A stretch of DNA of 64,000 bases from Arthrobacter sp. ISL-85 (GCF_018613675.1 NZ_JAGGPQ010000006.1:116613-180612); one strand, 5' to 3'; positions 27,446-36,408 are shown, counted from the first letter of the stretch. Made by a program: numbers and translations. Notes: generated by a model from the sequence alone, not told the origin.

Positions 27446-27560
27446 ACGCTTGCAGCTCGAATGGGTCGATATGCCGAGTATTCACCTGAGGCACCCCGCC
27501 GCGAAAGGGAGGGTTGCCGACCGGCAAGTCAGGGCTTGGCACCGGTACTCATTACTCCCC
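27446..27560 (-). promoter_or_regulatory. SAM-IV riboswitch
   Basis: Read on the minus strand, the element starts GGGGAGTAATGAGTACCGGT and contains CAAGCCCTGACTTGCCGG, CGGCAACCCTCC, a GCGGCGGGGTGCC segment and GTGAATACTC closing the first helix, then GCAAGCG in the pseudoknot region. These match the actinobacterial SAM-IV consensus order (TGAGTGCCAG, CAAGCCCCGGCTTG, CGGCAACCCTCC, GGGGTGCC). The ribosome site AAGGAG of the first gene lies 6 nt beyond, so control of translation by S-adenosylmethionine is likely. Confidence 0.9.
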
Positions 27561-28011
27561 AAAAACGTAACACCTGCCGCGGCAAGCCGCATCGCCCCGG
27601 TCGTCATGTTCCGTAATCGAGCCACCGGCTACGTAAGTGGAGCCGGCGGGGGCGGCACAAAGCTGGGGAAATTACGACCTCGCCGCTGGCTAGCTGGCAG
27701 CCTCTTCAAGGATCCCGGGAAGGTTAGACAAGTCCCGGGTTGCTGGCCAGGATGTAGTCGGCAGCGGCCGGGCCTTTCATGCGCAGTCCGTTGCGGCGGG
27801 GCGAGATCCTGTGTTTCATGGCTGTCCAGAAAGTGGACTCGGTGCCGGCCGCCTGCTCGTTGATGAAGCACCAGCTGGTGTACAGCCGTAGAGGCGGTCA
27901 CCGTCGAGGGTGGTATCGCAGACGGATCTGAGGCAACCCTCCCGCTTCTGTCGGGGGACCGGAGCCGGCAATGACGGCTGGCCATGCGCCGCGGAGCGCC
28001 CCTGCGCCAGG
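27561..28011. other. 451-bp gap without a convincing intact gene
   Basis: No intact family-like protein was recognised on either strand. The only protein-like stretch is a minus-strand frame open from 27897 to 27724 (see separate entry). The promoter for the SAM-IV/metZ operon should lie in the part next to 27560. Confidence 0.5.
27724..27819 (-). CDS. Possible small protein or gene remnant
   Basis: A 31-aa reading frame from ATG 27819 (MKHRISPRRNGLRMKG to a C-terminus ASNPGLV). The same frame is open upstream to 27897 without a start codon and reads like protein (LYTSWCFINEQ, ESTFWTAMKH). The adjacent frame further upstream also reads plausibly (CDTTLDGDRLYG), which would fit a decayed gene with a frameshift near 27885. 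I recognise no family; the call is tentative. Confidence 0.25.
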   Translation of the reverse strand: MKHRISPRRNGLRMKGPAAADYILASNPGLV

Positions 28012-28476
28012 CTATTCGAAGGACGTCCGGCGGCGGTCCTGCAGGCGGGTGTTCCAGATATCCGGCCGGTTCACGCGGAACCGGCGCCCCGTCAGGGCTT
28101 TGGCGTTAAGCCTGACGTAGTTGGCCTTTTCGCCTGGCTGCCACGGTTCCAGGCCGAGCCCGTCCACGGCATCCTTCACGCCCTGGTCCTCGAGGACCTC
28201 TGTATCGCCGCGCACCACCACGCTCCAGGCCTGTTCGGAGGCGGAGTCGTAGCCGTCGATCTCCAGCGCTGCCGGCCGTTCCATCCGGGCGCCCCAAAGC
28301 TTTGAGCCGGCTGCGGTGCGGAAGACGACGCTGCGCAGGTGGACGGCGTAGTTCACGGGGAAGATCTCGGGATGTTCGTCCACCACGATGGCCAGCCTGC
28401 CCACCGTGTCATTGTCGAGGAGTTCCCAACATTCGTCGAAGGACAGGTTTTCAATCGGCAGGTTTCGCGAGTCCAT
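28012..28476 (-). CDS. Pyridoxamine 5'-phosphate oxidase family protein
   Basis: A 154-aa split-barrel flavin-binding protein (PF12900 type). LDNDTVGRLAIVVDEHPEIFPVNYAV at residues 20-45 is the typical nucleotide-binding opening, followed by GSKLWGARMERPAALEIDGYD and a SVVVRGDTEVL strand. These proteins bind FMN, F420 or heme; the ligand is not readable. ATG 28476 has AAGGTG upstream; GTG 28485 is an alternative. Confidence 0.85.
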   Translation of the reverse strand: MDSRNLPIENLSFDECWELLDNDTVGRLAIVVDEHPEIFPVNYAVHLRSVVFRTAAGSKLWGARMERPAALEIDGYDSASEQAWSVVVRGDTEVLEDQGVKDAVDGLGLEPWQPGEKANYVRLNAKALTGRRFRVNRPDIWNTRLQDRRRTSFE

Positions 28477-28535
28477 GGTCCACACCTTACGGGTGAAGCG
28501 GGAGCGGGAAAAGGGATTGGGCCGGTTGTTGCGGA

Positions 28536-29468
28536 CTAGTGGACGCCGGCGAAAAGTTCGCTCAACTCGGCGGTCAGTTCCTTCTGCAGCGACGGCGTGC
28601 CGATTTCCTTCCCATCGATCCGGTTCACAGGGGCAAGCAGGCGGACGCTGGAGATCAGCCAGACTGCGTCCGCGTCCATGAGGTCCCTGGGCTCCAGCGG
28701 ACCGTAGCCCAGTTCCCAGTCCGCGGCCTTGGCGGCAGCGAAGAGCGCACCCTGGGATGTCCCGGCCAGGATGCCGCTGTCCAGCTGGGGCGTGATGAGG
28801 CGCTTCACTGTTGTGCCGTCGTCGGACTTTTCCACATGCGCAAGCAGCACCGTGGATGTGGGCCCTTCCAGGACGCGACCATCGGAGGACAGGAAGATGA
28901 CGTCGTCCGCGCCCTGCTTGTGGGCATGACGGAGCGCTGCCATGTTGACGGCGTAGGACAGCGTCTTTGCACCGAGGAGGAGCCAGGGTGCCCGTTCGGC
29001 CACGTCACTGTCGTAGCCGCGGTCAAGGAGGATGACGTCGATGCCCGTTTCGCGCTGCCGCCGGCCGGCAGCCCCGGCCGGCGATGCCTGCACCCAGGCG
29101 GTGGGGGTGGGCGCGCCTTCCACGCCGCGGGTCACCACCAGTTTGACCACCAGTTCATCAGTGGCAGGGTCCGCCGGCGGGTTCTCCGACCGGTGCCGGG
29201 CCACCGCAGCGGCAATGACGCGCCGCCACACGTCCTGGTCCGGGATGTCAAGGTCCAGGGCAGCGGCGGAGCCCCCCAGGCGGTCCAGATGCGCCTGCAT
29301 CTTCCGCACCGTTCCACCTACGGCCAGCATGGTTTCGAAGACGCCGTCGCCCCGCGTGACCCCCAGGTCCGTGACCAGCAGTTGCGGTTGGGACGCATCG
29401 GCCACCCTGCCCTCGGGGAAAGCAGGATCAAGGAAGGCGAGAACCACGGGGGCGGCTGGAGAGGTCAT
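28536..29468 (-). CDS. pabC: Aminodeoxychorismate lyase (class IV aminotransferase fold)
   Basis: A 310-aa PLP enzyme that would release pyruvate from 4-amino-4-deoxychorismate to give p-aminobenzoate for folate. VTDLGVTRGDGVFETMLAVG opens the fold, the PLP lysine is K168 in GAKTLSYAVNMAA, and SSDGRVLEGPTSTVLL with GILAGTSQGAL forms the cofactor cup. Branched-chain aminotransferase cannot be excluded from the fold alone, but pabB is encoded 3 kb away. It is divergent from cardiolipin synthase. Confidence 0.85.
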   Translation of the reverse strand: MTSPAAPVVLAFLDPAFPEGRVADASQPQLLVTDLGVTRGDGVFETMLAVGGTVRKMQAHLDRLGGSAAALDLDIPDQDVWRRVIAAAVARHRSENPPADPATDELVVKLVVTRGVEGAPTPTAWVQASPAGAAGRRQRETGIDVILLDRGYDSDVAERAPWLLLGAKTLSYAVNMAALRHAHKQGADDVIFLSSDGRVLEGPTSTVLLAHVEKSDDGTTVKRLITPQLDSGILAGTSQGALFAAAKAADWELGYGPLEPRDLMDADAVWLISSVRLLAPVNRIDGKEIGTPSLQKELTAELSELFAGVH

Positions 29469-29561
29469 GGCACCAGCTTAGTGCGGTGCCGCGGATAAGC
29501 TGGGCAGAGTGCCCCGGCCGGAAGCCGTCCTCCGGAGCCCGATTCCCCGGGAGTTATTGAC

Positions 29562-31037
29562 GTGTTGTGGCCTTTTTCGCTTGCCGGCACCGCGCCGACG
29601 TGGGTGGTGGTGCTCCTGGGCTTCGCCGATCTGGTCATCAGGGTTTTGGCGCTGGGCATCATCCCCGGCAACAGGCGTCCCACCACCGCCATGGCCTGGC
29701 TGCTGGGCATCTTCTTCATTCCGTTCCTGGGCATCGTGCTGTTCCTGTTGTTCGGCAACTTCCGGTTGTCCAGGCGCCGCCGTGCACAACAGGAGCAGGT
29801 CAACCAGCGGGTCCAGGCAGGCACTTCGTCGCTCTCCGATGCCGAGAGTGACTACCAGGGCCCGGAATGGGTGAAGTCCGCCGCCGAACTTAACCAGAGG
29901 CTGGGTTCCCTGCCCATGGTGGACGGCAACTCGGTGGACCTTATTCCGGGCTACCCGGATTCCATCCTGGAGATGACCCGAGCGGTGCGGAAGGCGAAGA
30001 AATTCGTCAACGCCGAGTTTTACATTATGAGCACGGACCACATCACCGATGACTTGCTGACAGCCTTGGAGGAAGCTGCCGAACGCGGGGTGGAGGTACG
30101 GGTGCTCTTCGACCACATCGGCACGCTCCGGGTGAAAGGGTACAGGAACCTCCTCAAACGCCTGCGGGCCGGGAAGATCCAGTGGAAGCGGATGCTGCCC
30201 CTCCTGCCCATCCACGGCCAATGGCGCAGGCCGGACCTGCGGAACCACCGCAAGATCATGGTGATCGACGGCGAAATCGCCTTTACGGGATCGCAGAACC
30301 TGATCGAGCCCTCCTACAACAACCCGCGGCACCGCAAGGCAGGCCGCGAATGGGTTGAGCTGATGGCGTGCCTGCGCGGACCGATCGTGACAACCCTGAA
30401 CGTCGTCTTTGCCACCGACTGGCTGAGCGAGACCGACGAGTCCCTGGAACACCAGCTGCAGTTGCCGGCCAACCCGGAGCCCGGCCACGTCACTGCCCAG
30501 GTGGTGCCCAGTGGCCCCGGGTTCATCACCGAAAACAACTTGCGGCTCTTCAACACCCTCATCTACTCCGCGCAGCACCGGGTCTCCATCTGCAGCCCCT
30601 ACTTTGTCCCGGACGATTCGCTGCTGTACGCCATCACCACCGCGGCCCAGCGGGGGGTTGACGTGGAGCTGTTCGTCTCGGAGAAGGGTGACCAGTTCCT
30701 GGTCCACCATGCCCAGCGGTCCTACTACGAGGCCCTTCTCGAGGCCGGGGTGCGCATCTACCTGTACAAGGCACCGTTTGTGCTGCACGCCAAGCACTTC
30801 ACCATTGATGACGAGGTGGCCGTCCTGGGTTCCAGCAACATGGACATGAGGTCCTTCTCGTTGAACCTTGAAGTCTCCGTGATGCTCTTAGGTGAGGACA
30901 TCGTGAACAAGATGCGGGCGGTGGAGGACACCTACCGGGACATTTCCCACGAACTCAAGCTCTCGGACTGGCTCAACCGGCCGCTGGCCGCGCGGTACGT
31001 GGATAACGTGGCCCGGCTGACGGCCACGGTCCAGTAA
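29562..31037 (+). CDS. cls: Cardiolipin synthase (phospholipase D family)
   Basis: A 491-aa membrane-bound enzyme that joins two phosphatidylglycerols. Two N-terminal hydrophobic helices (about 12-32 and 43-65) precede two HKD catalytic motifs: H229-x-K231-x4-D236 (RNHRKIMVIDGE) and H409-x-K411-x4-D416 (LHAKHFTIDDE). Both are complete with downstream GSQN and GSSNMD. Length is normal for ClsA-type enzymes. GTG start at 29562; no good upstream alternative. Confidence 0.93.
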   Translation: MLWPFSLAGTAPTWVVVLLGFADLVIRVLALGIIPGNRRPTTAMAWLLGIFFIPFLGIVLFLLFGNFRLSRRRRAQQEQVNQRVQAGTSSLSDAESDYQGPEWVKSAAELNQRLGSLPMVDGNSVDLIPGYPDSILEMTRAVRKAKKFVNAEFYIMSTDHITDDLLTALEEAAERGVEVRVLFDHIGTLRVKGYRNLLKRLRAGKIQWKRMLPLLPIHGQWRRPDLRNHRKIMVIDGEIAFTGSQNLIEPSYNNPRHRKAGREWVELMACLRGPIVTTLNVVFATDWLSETDESLEHQLQLPANPEPGHVTAQVVPSGPGFITENNLRLFNTLIYSAQHRVSICSPYFVPDDSLLYAITTAAQRGVDVELFVSEKGDQFLVHHAQRSYYEALLEAGVRIYLYKAPFVLHAKHFTIDDEVAVLGSSNMDMRSFSLNLEVSVMLLGEDIVNKMRAVEDTYRDISHELKLSDWLNRPLAARYVDNVARLTATVQ

Positions 31038-31052
31038 TTTGGATACCAAAAG

Positions 31053-32327
31053 CTAGTCGTCAACACTGACCCGCTGGCCGTCGTCGTGCCCTGCATGCTC
31101 AGGCCAGCCACCCTTCCGGTAGGCCGGCGTTCCCAGGGCAAGCACCAACACCGCCAGGGCGCAGCTGCCGATCATGACGCTGACCATGGACAGGGAGTTT
31201 CCGCCCAGGACCCCGACCAGCGGGCTCACCAGGCCGGCAACGCCCGACTGGAGGGCGCCGATCACTGCCGCCGCCGTTCCCGCCATATGGCCGTAGTTGT
31301 GCAGGGCCAGGACGGAGGCGTTTGCCGGAATCATGCCCTGGGCTGACAGGACCAGCCACAGCGCGGCCACCAGGCCGATCGCGCCACCTGCCCCTGTGGC
31401 CACCACCACGAGCAGCAGCAGGGCCAGGCCCAATTGGACCAGGAGGGCAGTGCGCAGGAGGCGGACCGGCGGGAACTTCCGGACCAGGGCGGCATTGAGC
31501 TGGGCCGAGAGCACAAGGGCGGCGCCGTTGAGGGCGAAGACGAGGGCGAACTGCTGGGCTGTGAGGCCGTACTCGTTCTGGAAGACGAAGGGCGAACCCA
31601 CCACGTAGCTCATGATCAAGGCCAGCCCGAGCCCGGGAATGACGGCGAGGGCCATGAAGTGCCTGTCCCGCAGCAGCGACCAGTATGCACCCGCAACGTG
31701 CCGGGGGTGGCCCGGGCTGCGCCTGTCCTCCGGCAGCGTCTCCGGCATGAACTTCCAGACGATTGCCACCAGGACCACCCCAATGAGGGCCAGTGCATAG
31801 AAGATGGCGCGCCAGTTCCAGAACCCGGCGATTGCCTGGCCCACGGTGGGGGCCAGGAGCGGAGCGACGCCGATGACCAGCATCAGCCGGGACAGGAGCT
31901 GGGCGGCGGCGGAGCCGACGAAGCGGTCACGGATCACTGCCAGTGCCACCACGGCAGCGGCGGCGTTGAAGAAACCCTGCAGTACGCGCAGCCCCGTCAG
32001 CGTTTCGATGTTCGGCGTCATGGAGCACAGCAGCGAGATGACCACGTGCAGCGAGATGCCGATGACCAGCGGCAGCCGCCGGCCGAACCTGTCCGAGAAC
32101 GGGCCGATCACCAGCTGTCCGATCCCCGCCCCCACCAGGGTTCCGGACAGCGTCAGCTGGACGGCAGTCTGGGTGGTCTGGAGATCGGCCTCCACGGCGG
32201 GCAGGGAGGGCAGGTACATGTCCGTGGTGAGTGCGGGAAGCGCGGCCAGGGCGCCAAGCATGAGGACGTACTTGACGCTCCGCGGTGCCTGCTTACTGGT
32301 GTTCTGGGGAAGGGAGGGGTCCGTCAC
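31053..32327 (-). CDS. Bcr/CflA family multidrug efflux MFS transporter
   Basis: A 424-aa major facilitator with 12 hydrophobic helices. LGALAALPALTTDMYLPSLP at the first helix is the hallmark of the Bcr/CflA group (TDMYLP), followed by QLVIGPFSDRFGRRLPL, the loop motif A. GTG start at 32327. It converges on cls with 15 bp between stops. Likely exports drugs or small metabolites; substrate unknown. Confidence 0.92.
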   Translation of the reverse strand: MTDPSLPQNTSKQAPRSVKYVLMLGALAALPALTTDMYLPSLPAVEADLQTTQTAVQLTLSGTLVGAGIGQLVIGPFSDRFGRRLPLVIGISLHVVISLLCSMTPNIETLTGLRVLQGFFNAAAAVVALAVIRDRFVGSAAAQLLSRLMLVIGVAPLLAPTVGQAIAGFWNWRAIFYALALIGVVLVAIVWKFMPETLPEDRRSPGHPRHVAGAYWSLLRDRHFMALAVIPGLGLALIMSYVVGSPFVFQNEYGLTAQQFALVFALNGAALVLSAQLNAALVRKFPPVRLLRTALLVQLGLALLLLVVVATGAGGAIGLVAALWLVLSAQGMIPANASVLALHNYGHMAGTAAAVIGALQSGVAGLVSPLVGVLGGNSLSMVSVMIGSCALAVLVLALGTPAYRKGGWPEHAGHDDGQRVSVDD

Positions 32328-32479
32328 GCGTTCAAACCTAACTTGTGTGAAAACACCCAGGGAATGGGTCCGCCGCCTGGCTTGAGCGGTTCAGCTGAGG
32401 TCAGGGGCGTACCCCCGGCGGCGTCTTCCTAAACGGGCGTCCGCAGTGTGGATGCCATGCCAAGCAGGCGGGTTGGCCG

Positions 32480-34636
32480 TCAGTCTTCAGGGAAGCCAGC
32501 GCCGAGGGTGGAGAGCACGCCGTAGGCCTTCGTCCGGATTTCCTCATATTCCTCGTCCGGAACGGAGTCCGAGGTGATGGCGCCGCCGACGCCGAGCGAC
32601 AGTTCAGCCGTTCCGTCACCGTCCGTGGTGATCACCAGGGTCCGGATGGCGACGGCGAGATCAGCCGCCGCGTTGAGCGAAAAGTAGCCGATGGCGCCCG
32701 AGTACAGTCCGCGCGGCCCTGCCTCCAGGTGGTCCAGGATGGCCATGGTGCTGATTTTGGGGGCACCGGTCATGGAGCCTGCCGGGAAGCAGGCAGCCAC
32801 CGCCTCGGCACGCGGTGCGCCCGGGAGGAGGCGGGCATCGATGGTGCTGACCATCTGGTGGACCGTGGCGTAGCTCTCGATCTCGCAAAGCCGGCTGACC
32901 GTGACGGAGCCGGGCTCCGCAAAGTGGCTGAGGTCGTTGCGCAGAAGGTCCACGATCATGATGTTTTCGGCCCTGTCCTTCAGTGAGGCGGCCAGTTCCA
33001 TGCGGAGCAGGCTGTCCTCTTCGGGATCAGCAGCCCGGCGGCGGGTGCCCTTGATCGGCTCGGCACGCATGCCGCCGTCGGACGCTATTTTGAGGAACCG
33101 CTCCGGCGAGGTGCTGGCCACGGCAAGGGTTCCCAGCCGGAGGTAGCTGGCGAAGGGGGCAGGGTTCCTGTCGCGCAGCGCCAGGTACGTGGTCCATGGA
33201 TCGAGCGAACTGGCCCGCACCCTTGCCTCTAGGGTAGTGGTCAGGCAGACCTCATAGGTGTTCCCTTGGGCGATTTGGTGTTGGGCCGCGGTGATCTTCT
33301 CCCGGTACCGTGCGCCCGTGTCCCGGCTGCGGAAGGCCGGCGCTGTGGAGGGTACGACGCCGGTGCTGCCGCCGGCCAGCGCTGCGGGTGGCCCATCCGC
33401 CGGCGGCTGTCCGCCGGTGTCCGCGGCCACCACTGCTGTCCGGGCCTGTGCCAGCCACTCGGCGGCGTCCGGTGCCTCCAGGGCCAGGAGCCAGGCGGTG
33501 CCCTCGGCATGGTCCAGCACCACCGCCCGCCCGGCGAAGATCAGGGCAGCGTCCGGGGTGGGCGCGGACAGGTCGCTGCCGCCCGTTTCGCGCTTCAGTT
33601 CGTAGCCCAGGCAGCCGAGCCAGCCCAGGGTGAACTCACAGGGATAGCCGGCGGGGGTGCGTACGGCCCGGCGCCCCCAGACGGTGTCCAGCCAGCGGAA
33701 GAAGGGGCCGGGGACCTTGGCAGTGCAGGAGCCGGTACTGATCAGGCTCACACCCGCGCGGTGCGTCACGAATTGTCCGAACGTGCCGCCGTCGTCCGCC
33801 ATGATGCTGAACCGGCTGCGCTCGGCGGCGGTCCGCGCCGCCGGGTCCGCGGCGGCCTCCCCCCCAACGCCGTCCTCTACAGCGGCGTCCTCTACAGCGC
33901 CGCCCTGCACGGCCCCGCCCTGCACGGCGCCCGCGTTGGAGGAGTCCAGCCACACGGCGTTGGCCGAGCGGCCGTACAGCGACCGGAAGAGTGCGGGTGC
34001 GTCCGGGAGGGCGTCGAGGCGCTCGGCATGAATGCGGAGGCCGCGGCGTGCGGACAGTTCGGGGGCTAATGCCGGCGCCAGGGCCGGAAGGTAGGGGAGG
34101 AGCCGCAGCAGGTCCGCCGGCGCTGATCCGTCCGCCAGGTTTTGGACGCGGAGGTCTGCGTGGCCGGGTACGTCGTCCCGGCCCAGCCACTCTTCCTCCT
34201 GGGCAGCCCACTGGTCCCAGTACGGCTCATAGGTGGCGCCGTCGCGGTCCAGCGCCCGGGTCCGGCGGACGTCATCCGGAGACTCGGCCCAGACTATCGC
34301 GTCAAGCAGTGGCCGGGCAGCCTCGGCGGCGGCCCCCACTCCCTCCACGATGACGATCTCCGCGGGCAGGGTGACCCGGGCGTCGCCGTCGTAATGGTTT
34401 TCCCAGTCCCAGCTGGTCCAGGTGGCCGCCTCGCCACGGCTCAGCGGCGTGAGGACCGTGCTTACGTAGCGCTCGAGGCCTGCCGCCAGCCCATCCCACC
34501 CCGGGTAGATGTCCTCGAGGTGGAAGAGCGACACCTTGTGGTGGGCCCGGAGCCGGGCCGCAAGTTCGACGGCGAGGGTGGTCTTCCCTGCACCGGAGCG
34601 CCCGTCGACGGCGATGATGACGGGGGCTGGGCTCAT
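32480..34636 (-). CDS. pabB: Aminodeoxychorismate synthase component I with N-terminal P-loop kinase domain
   Basis: A 718-aa fusion. Residues 1-200 are a uridine-kinase-like P-loop domain (Walker A GRSGAGKTT at 12-20; VIVEGVGAAAEA as the Walker B strand). A repeat-bearing linker follows near 235-260. The rest is chorismate-binding: an N-terminal Anth_synt_I_N-like part (FVTHRAGVSLISTGSC) and the catalytic part from about 440 with QIAQGNTYEVCLTT, PIKGTRRR (about 527), MTGAPKISTM and GLYSGAIGYFS. Lys in PIKGT, where anthranilate synthases have PIAGT, supports PabB over TrpE. It should supply p-aminobenzoate precursor together with a PabA glutaminase, which is not in this window. Confidence 0.9.
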   Translation of the reverse strand: MSPAPVIIAVDGRSGAGKTTLAVELAARLRAHHKVSLFHLEDIYPGWDGLAAGLERYVSTVLTPLSRGEAATWTSWDWENHYDGDARVTLPAEIVIVEGVGAAAEAARPLLDAIVWAESPDDVRRTRALDRDGATYEPYWDQWAAQEEEWLGRDDVPGHADLRVQNLADGSAPADLLRLLPYLPALAPALAPELSARRGLRIHAERLDALPDAPALFRSLYGRSANAVWLDSSNAGAVQGGAVQGGAVEDAAVEDGVGGEAAADPAARTAAERSRFSIMADDGGTFGQFVTHRAGVSLISTGSCTAKVPGPFFRWLDTVWGRRAVRTPAGYPCEFTLGWLGCLGYELKRETGGSDLSAPTPDAALIFAGRAVVLDHAEGTAWLLALEAPDAAEWLAQARTAVVAADTGGQPPADGPPAALAGGSTGVVPSTAPAFRSRDTGARYREKITAAQHQIAQGNTYEVCLTTTLEARVRASSLDPWTTYLALRDRNPAPFASYLRLGTLAVASTSPERFLKIASDGGMRAEPIKGTRRRAADPEEDSLLRMELAASLKDRAENIMIVDLLRNDLSHFAEPGSVTVSRLCEIESYATVHQMVSTIDARLLPGAPRAEAVAACFPAGSMTGAPKISTMAILDHLEAGPRGLYSGAIGYFSLNAAADLAVAIRTLVITTDGDGTAELSLGVGGAITSDSVPDEEYEEIRTKAYGVLSTLGAGFPED
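33872..33931. repeat. Four degenerate 15-bp tandem repeats inside pabB
   Basis: Two copies beginning GTCCTCTACAGCG and two beginning GCCCTGCACGGC, each 15 bp, stand end to end. In the protein (minus strand) they encode GAVQG/GAVED-like pentads in the linker between kinase and synthase parts. In-frame and probably length-variable between strains. Confidence 0.75.
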
Positions 34637-34690
34637 GGACTAGAGCGTACCGTTTCCGGTGCCCGCGCCGCTTAGGGCAGCGCTCTGCTG

Positions 34691-35236
34691 CTAATGCGGT
34701 TGAAGCTGGGTGTTCTTGAGGACCGCTGCCTTGATGTGCCGGATCAGTCCCGGCAGGGCGGTGTGGATCTGGTGCCAGACGGCGTCGAAATCCGCGTGCC
34801 CGCCGTACCAGGGGTCCTCGATGCCCTGGTCCAGCCGGTCCCGGTCCGCCATGGCGGGATCGAAACTGCGGAGCATTTGGATCTTGTCCAGGGATTCCTG
34901 GTCCGGGGCGGCTTCACTGAGCCAGGCGTAGTGGTCAATGTCCAGCGCCAGGATCAGGTCCCGCTCGCGGAACCACTCGGGCTCCCACTCACGGGCCACG
35001 TGATTTTCTGACGCCAGCTGGGTCACCGCGAGGCGGCGGGCCGCGCGGGGATCGATGGGGCGGCCGGCCTCGTACCCGGTGATGCCTGCGGAGTCCACCT
35101 CCACCAGCCTGTCGAGGTCCTCGCGTTCGAGCGCTGCCTGGAGCATGAGCTCGGCCATGGGGGACCGGCAGATGTTGCCCGTGCAGACGGTGATGACGCG
35201 GTATGCGCTCGACGTTGAGGTCATGGGACTAAGCAT
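34691..35236 (-). CDS. Low-molecular-weight protein-tyrosine phosphatase
   Basis: A 181-aa arsenate-reductase/LMW-PTP fold enzyme. The phosphate loop VCTGNICRSP (C-x5-R-S) is near the N-terminus and the general-acid Asp is in DPWYGG (about residue 148). Such enzymes dephosphorylate tyrosine on proteins, often exopolysaccharide kinases. I use ATG 35236 because GGAG lies 6 nt upstream; ATG 35224 is an in-frame alternative. Confidence 0.9.
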   Translation of the reverse strand: MLSPMTSTSSAYRVITVCTGNICRSPMAELMLQAALEREDLDRLVEVDSAGITGYEAGRPIDPRAARRLAVTQLASENHVAREWEPEWFRERDLILALDIDHYAWLSEAAPDQESLDKIQMLRSFDPAMADRDRLDQGIEDPWYGGHADFDAVWHQIHTALPGLIRHIKAAVLKNTQLQPH

Positions 35237-35357
35237 GCGCGCTCCGACCACCTTTGGCTAGCCGGGTGTTCACAAAGTTTTACTACCTTGTAAAGATGCA
35301 TTACGGAACTTGAAATGGGTACGTATTATGCTGATGCGCCGGCGGGGAAGCACCTTC

Positions 35358-35981
35358 CTAGTGGATCAGGGCAAGCAGGATGCCCACCCCGACAAACAGG
35401 ACGCCGAACACCCTGCTCAGGACCAGTTGGCCGCGTTCCGTGCTGGTGAAGCGCTGGAATGACCGGGCTGCCGCGGCGAAGAAGAACCACATCACCAAAA
35501 TGTCGATGGCCACAATGGTGGCCGTCAGCACGGCGTACTGGGTGAACAGGGGCTGCTCAGGCCGGATGAACTGGGGGGTGAAGGCGAGGAAGAACACGAT
35601 CGCCTTCGGGTTCAGGAGGTTGACCCAGAAGCCGCGCCTGAAGATGGACCAGGCGGGTTCGTTGCGGAGGGTGGCGGCCTGCTCCTGGGCCACACTGGGT
35701 TTGCTGAGGAACTGGCGGATGCCCAGGTACACCAGGTAGGCCGCACCGGAATAGCGGATCACGTTGAAGGCAAGGGGCGAGCTGGCAACCAGCACCCCGA
35801 CGCCCAGGGCGACAATCAGGACGTGCACAACCAGGGCAGCCTGCTGGCCCAGGATTCCCCAGATGGAGCGGCGGAAGCCCGCGTTCAGCGAGTTGCTCAT
35901 GGTGTTGATGGCCCCGGCGCCCGGGGTGAAGCTGATCAGGGCGCCGGCGCCCGCCAGGGCCAGCCACAGGGAAAATTGCAC
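35358..35981 (-). CDS. LysE family amino-acid exporter
   Basis: A 207-aa membrane protein with about six hydrophobic helices. ISFTPGAGAINTMSNSLNAGFRRS near the N-terminus carries the LysE/RhtB-type small-residue motif, and GFWVNLLNPKAIVFFLAF is the second family motif. Probably exports an amino acid or homoserine lactone-like solute. GTG start at 35981. Confidence 0.92.
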   Translation of the reverse strand: MQFSLWLALAGAGALISFTPGAGAINTMSNSLNAGFRRSIWGILGQQAALVVHVLIVALGVGVLVASSPLAFNVIRYSGAAYLVYLGIRQFLSKPSVAQEQAATLRNEPAWSIFRRGFWVNLLNPKAIVFFLAFTPQFIRPEQPLFTQYAVLTATIVAIDILVMWFFFAAAARSFQRFTSTERGQLVLSRVFGVLFVGVGILLALIH

Positions 35982-36015
35982 TAAACAATATTACCGGGGT
36001 GGAACTACGTGCTCC

Positions 36016-36408
36016 TCACCAAAGGGTCGTGACCGGTGGGAAGGCCTGGAGATGTTCGTCGGCGGTGACAAGCGTGAACCCTTCCACCATGGCTTGGGCG
36101 GCGAGGGTCCGGTCAAAGGGATCTTTGTGGTCCCATTCCAGCTGTCCTGCCGCGAGTGCGTGTTGTGCGCTGATGCCAAGCTCCGAGGCGTACAGGTGGG
36201 CAATTTGCCGTTGGAAGCTGGGGACGATCGCAGCACCGGAAGGAAGCTTTCCCTGCCGGTGCTTGTAGGACAGCTCATAGGCTGTCACTGGCGAAACGAA
36301 GACCTGGTTTTCAAGTTTCGTGATCGCATTCCTGGCTTTGGATGAGAGCCTCCTGGGCTCGGCGATCGACCAAAGGAACACATGGGTGTCCAGCAGCAGC
36401 CGTGTCAC
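36016..36408 (-). CDS. PIN-domain toxin of a type II toxin-antitoxin pair
   Basis: A 130-aa PIN-fold RNase (VapC-like). The four acidic positions are visible: D7 (LLLDTHVFLW), E45 (AYELSYK), D96 and D99 (DPFDRTLAAQA), with D117 in VTADEHL. Toxins of this type cleave tRNA or other RNA, and the exact target is unknown. GTG overlaps the antitoxin stop by 4 nt, so the pair is translationally coupled. Confidence 0.92.
   Translation of the reverse strand: MTRLLLDTHVFLWSIAEPRRLSSKARNAITKLENQVFVSPVTAYELSYKHRQGKLPSGAAIVPSFQRQIAHLYASELGISAQHALAAGQLEWDHKDPFDRTLAAQAMVEGFTLVTADEHLQAFPPVTTLW

Noticed and set aside
35300..35331. Plus-strand promoter-like TTACGG-N17-TATTAT
   Set aside because: It would point into the antisense strand of the lysE-like gene with no plus-strand gene downstream; could be chance in an AT-rich gap.
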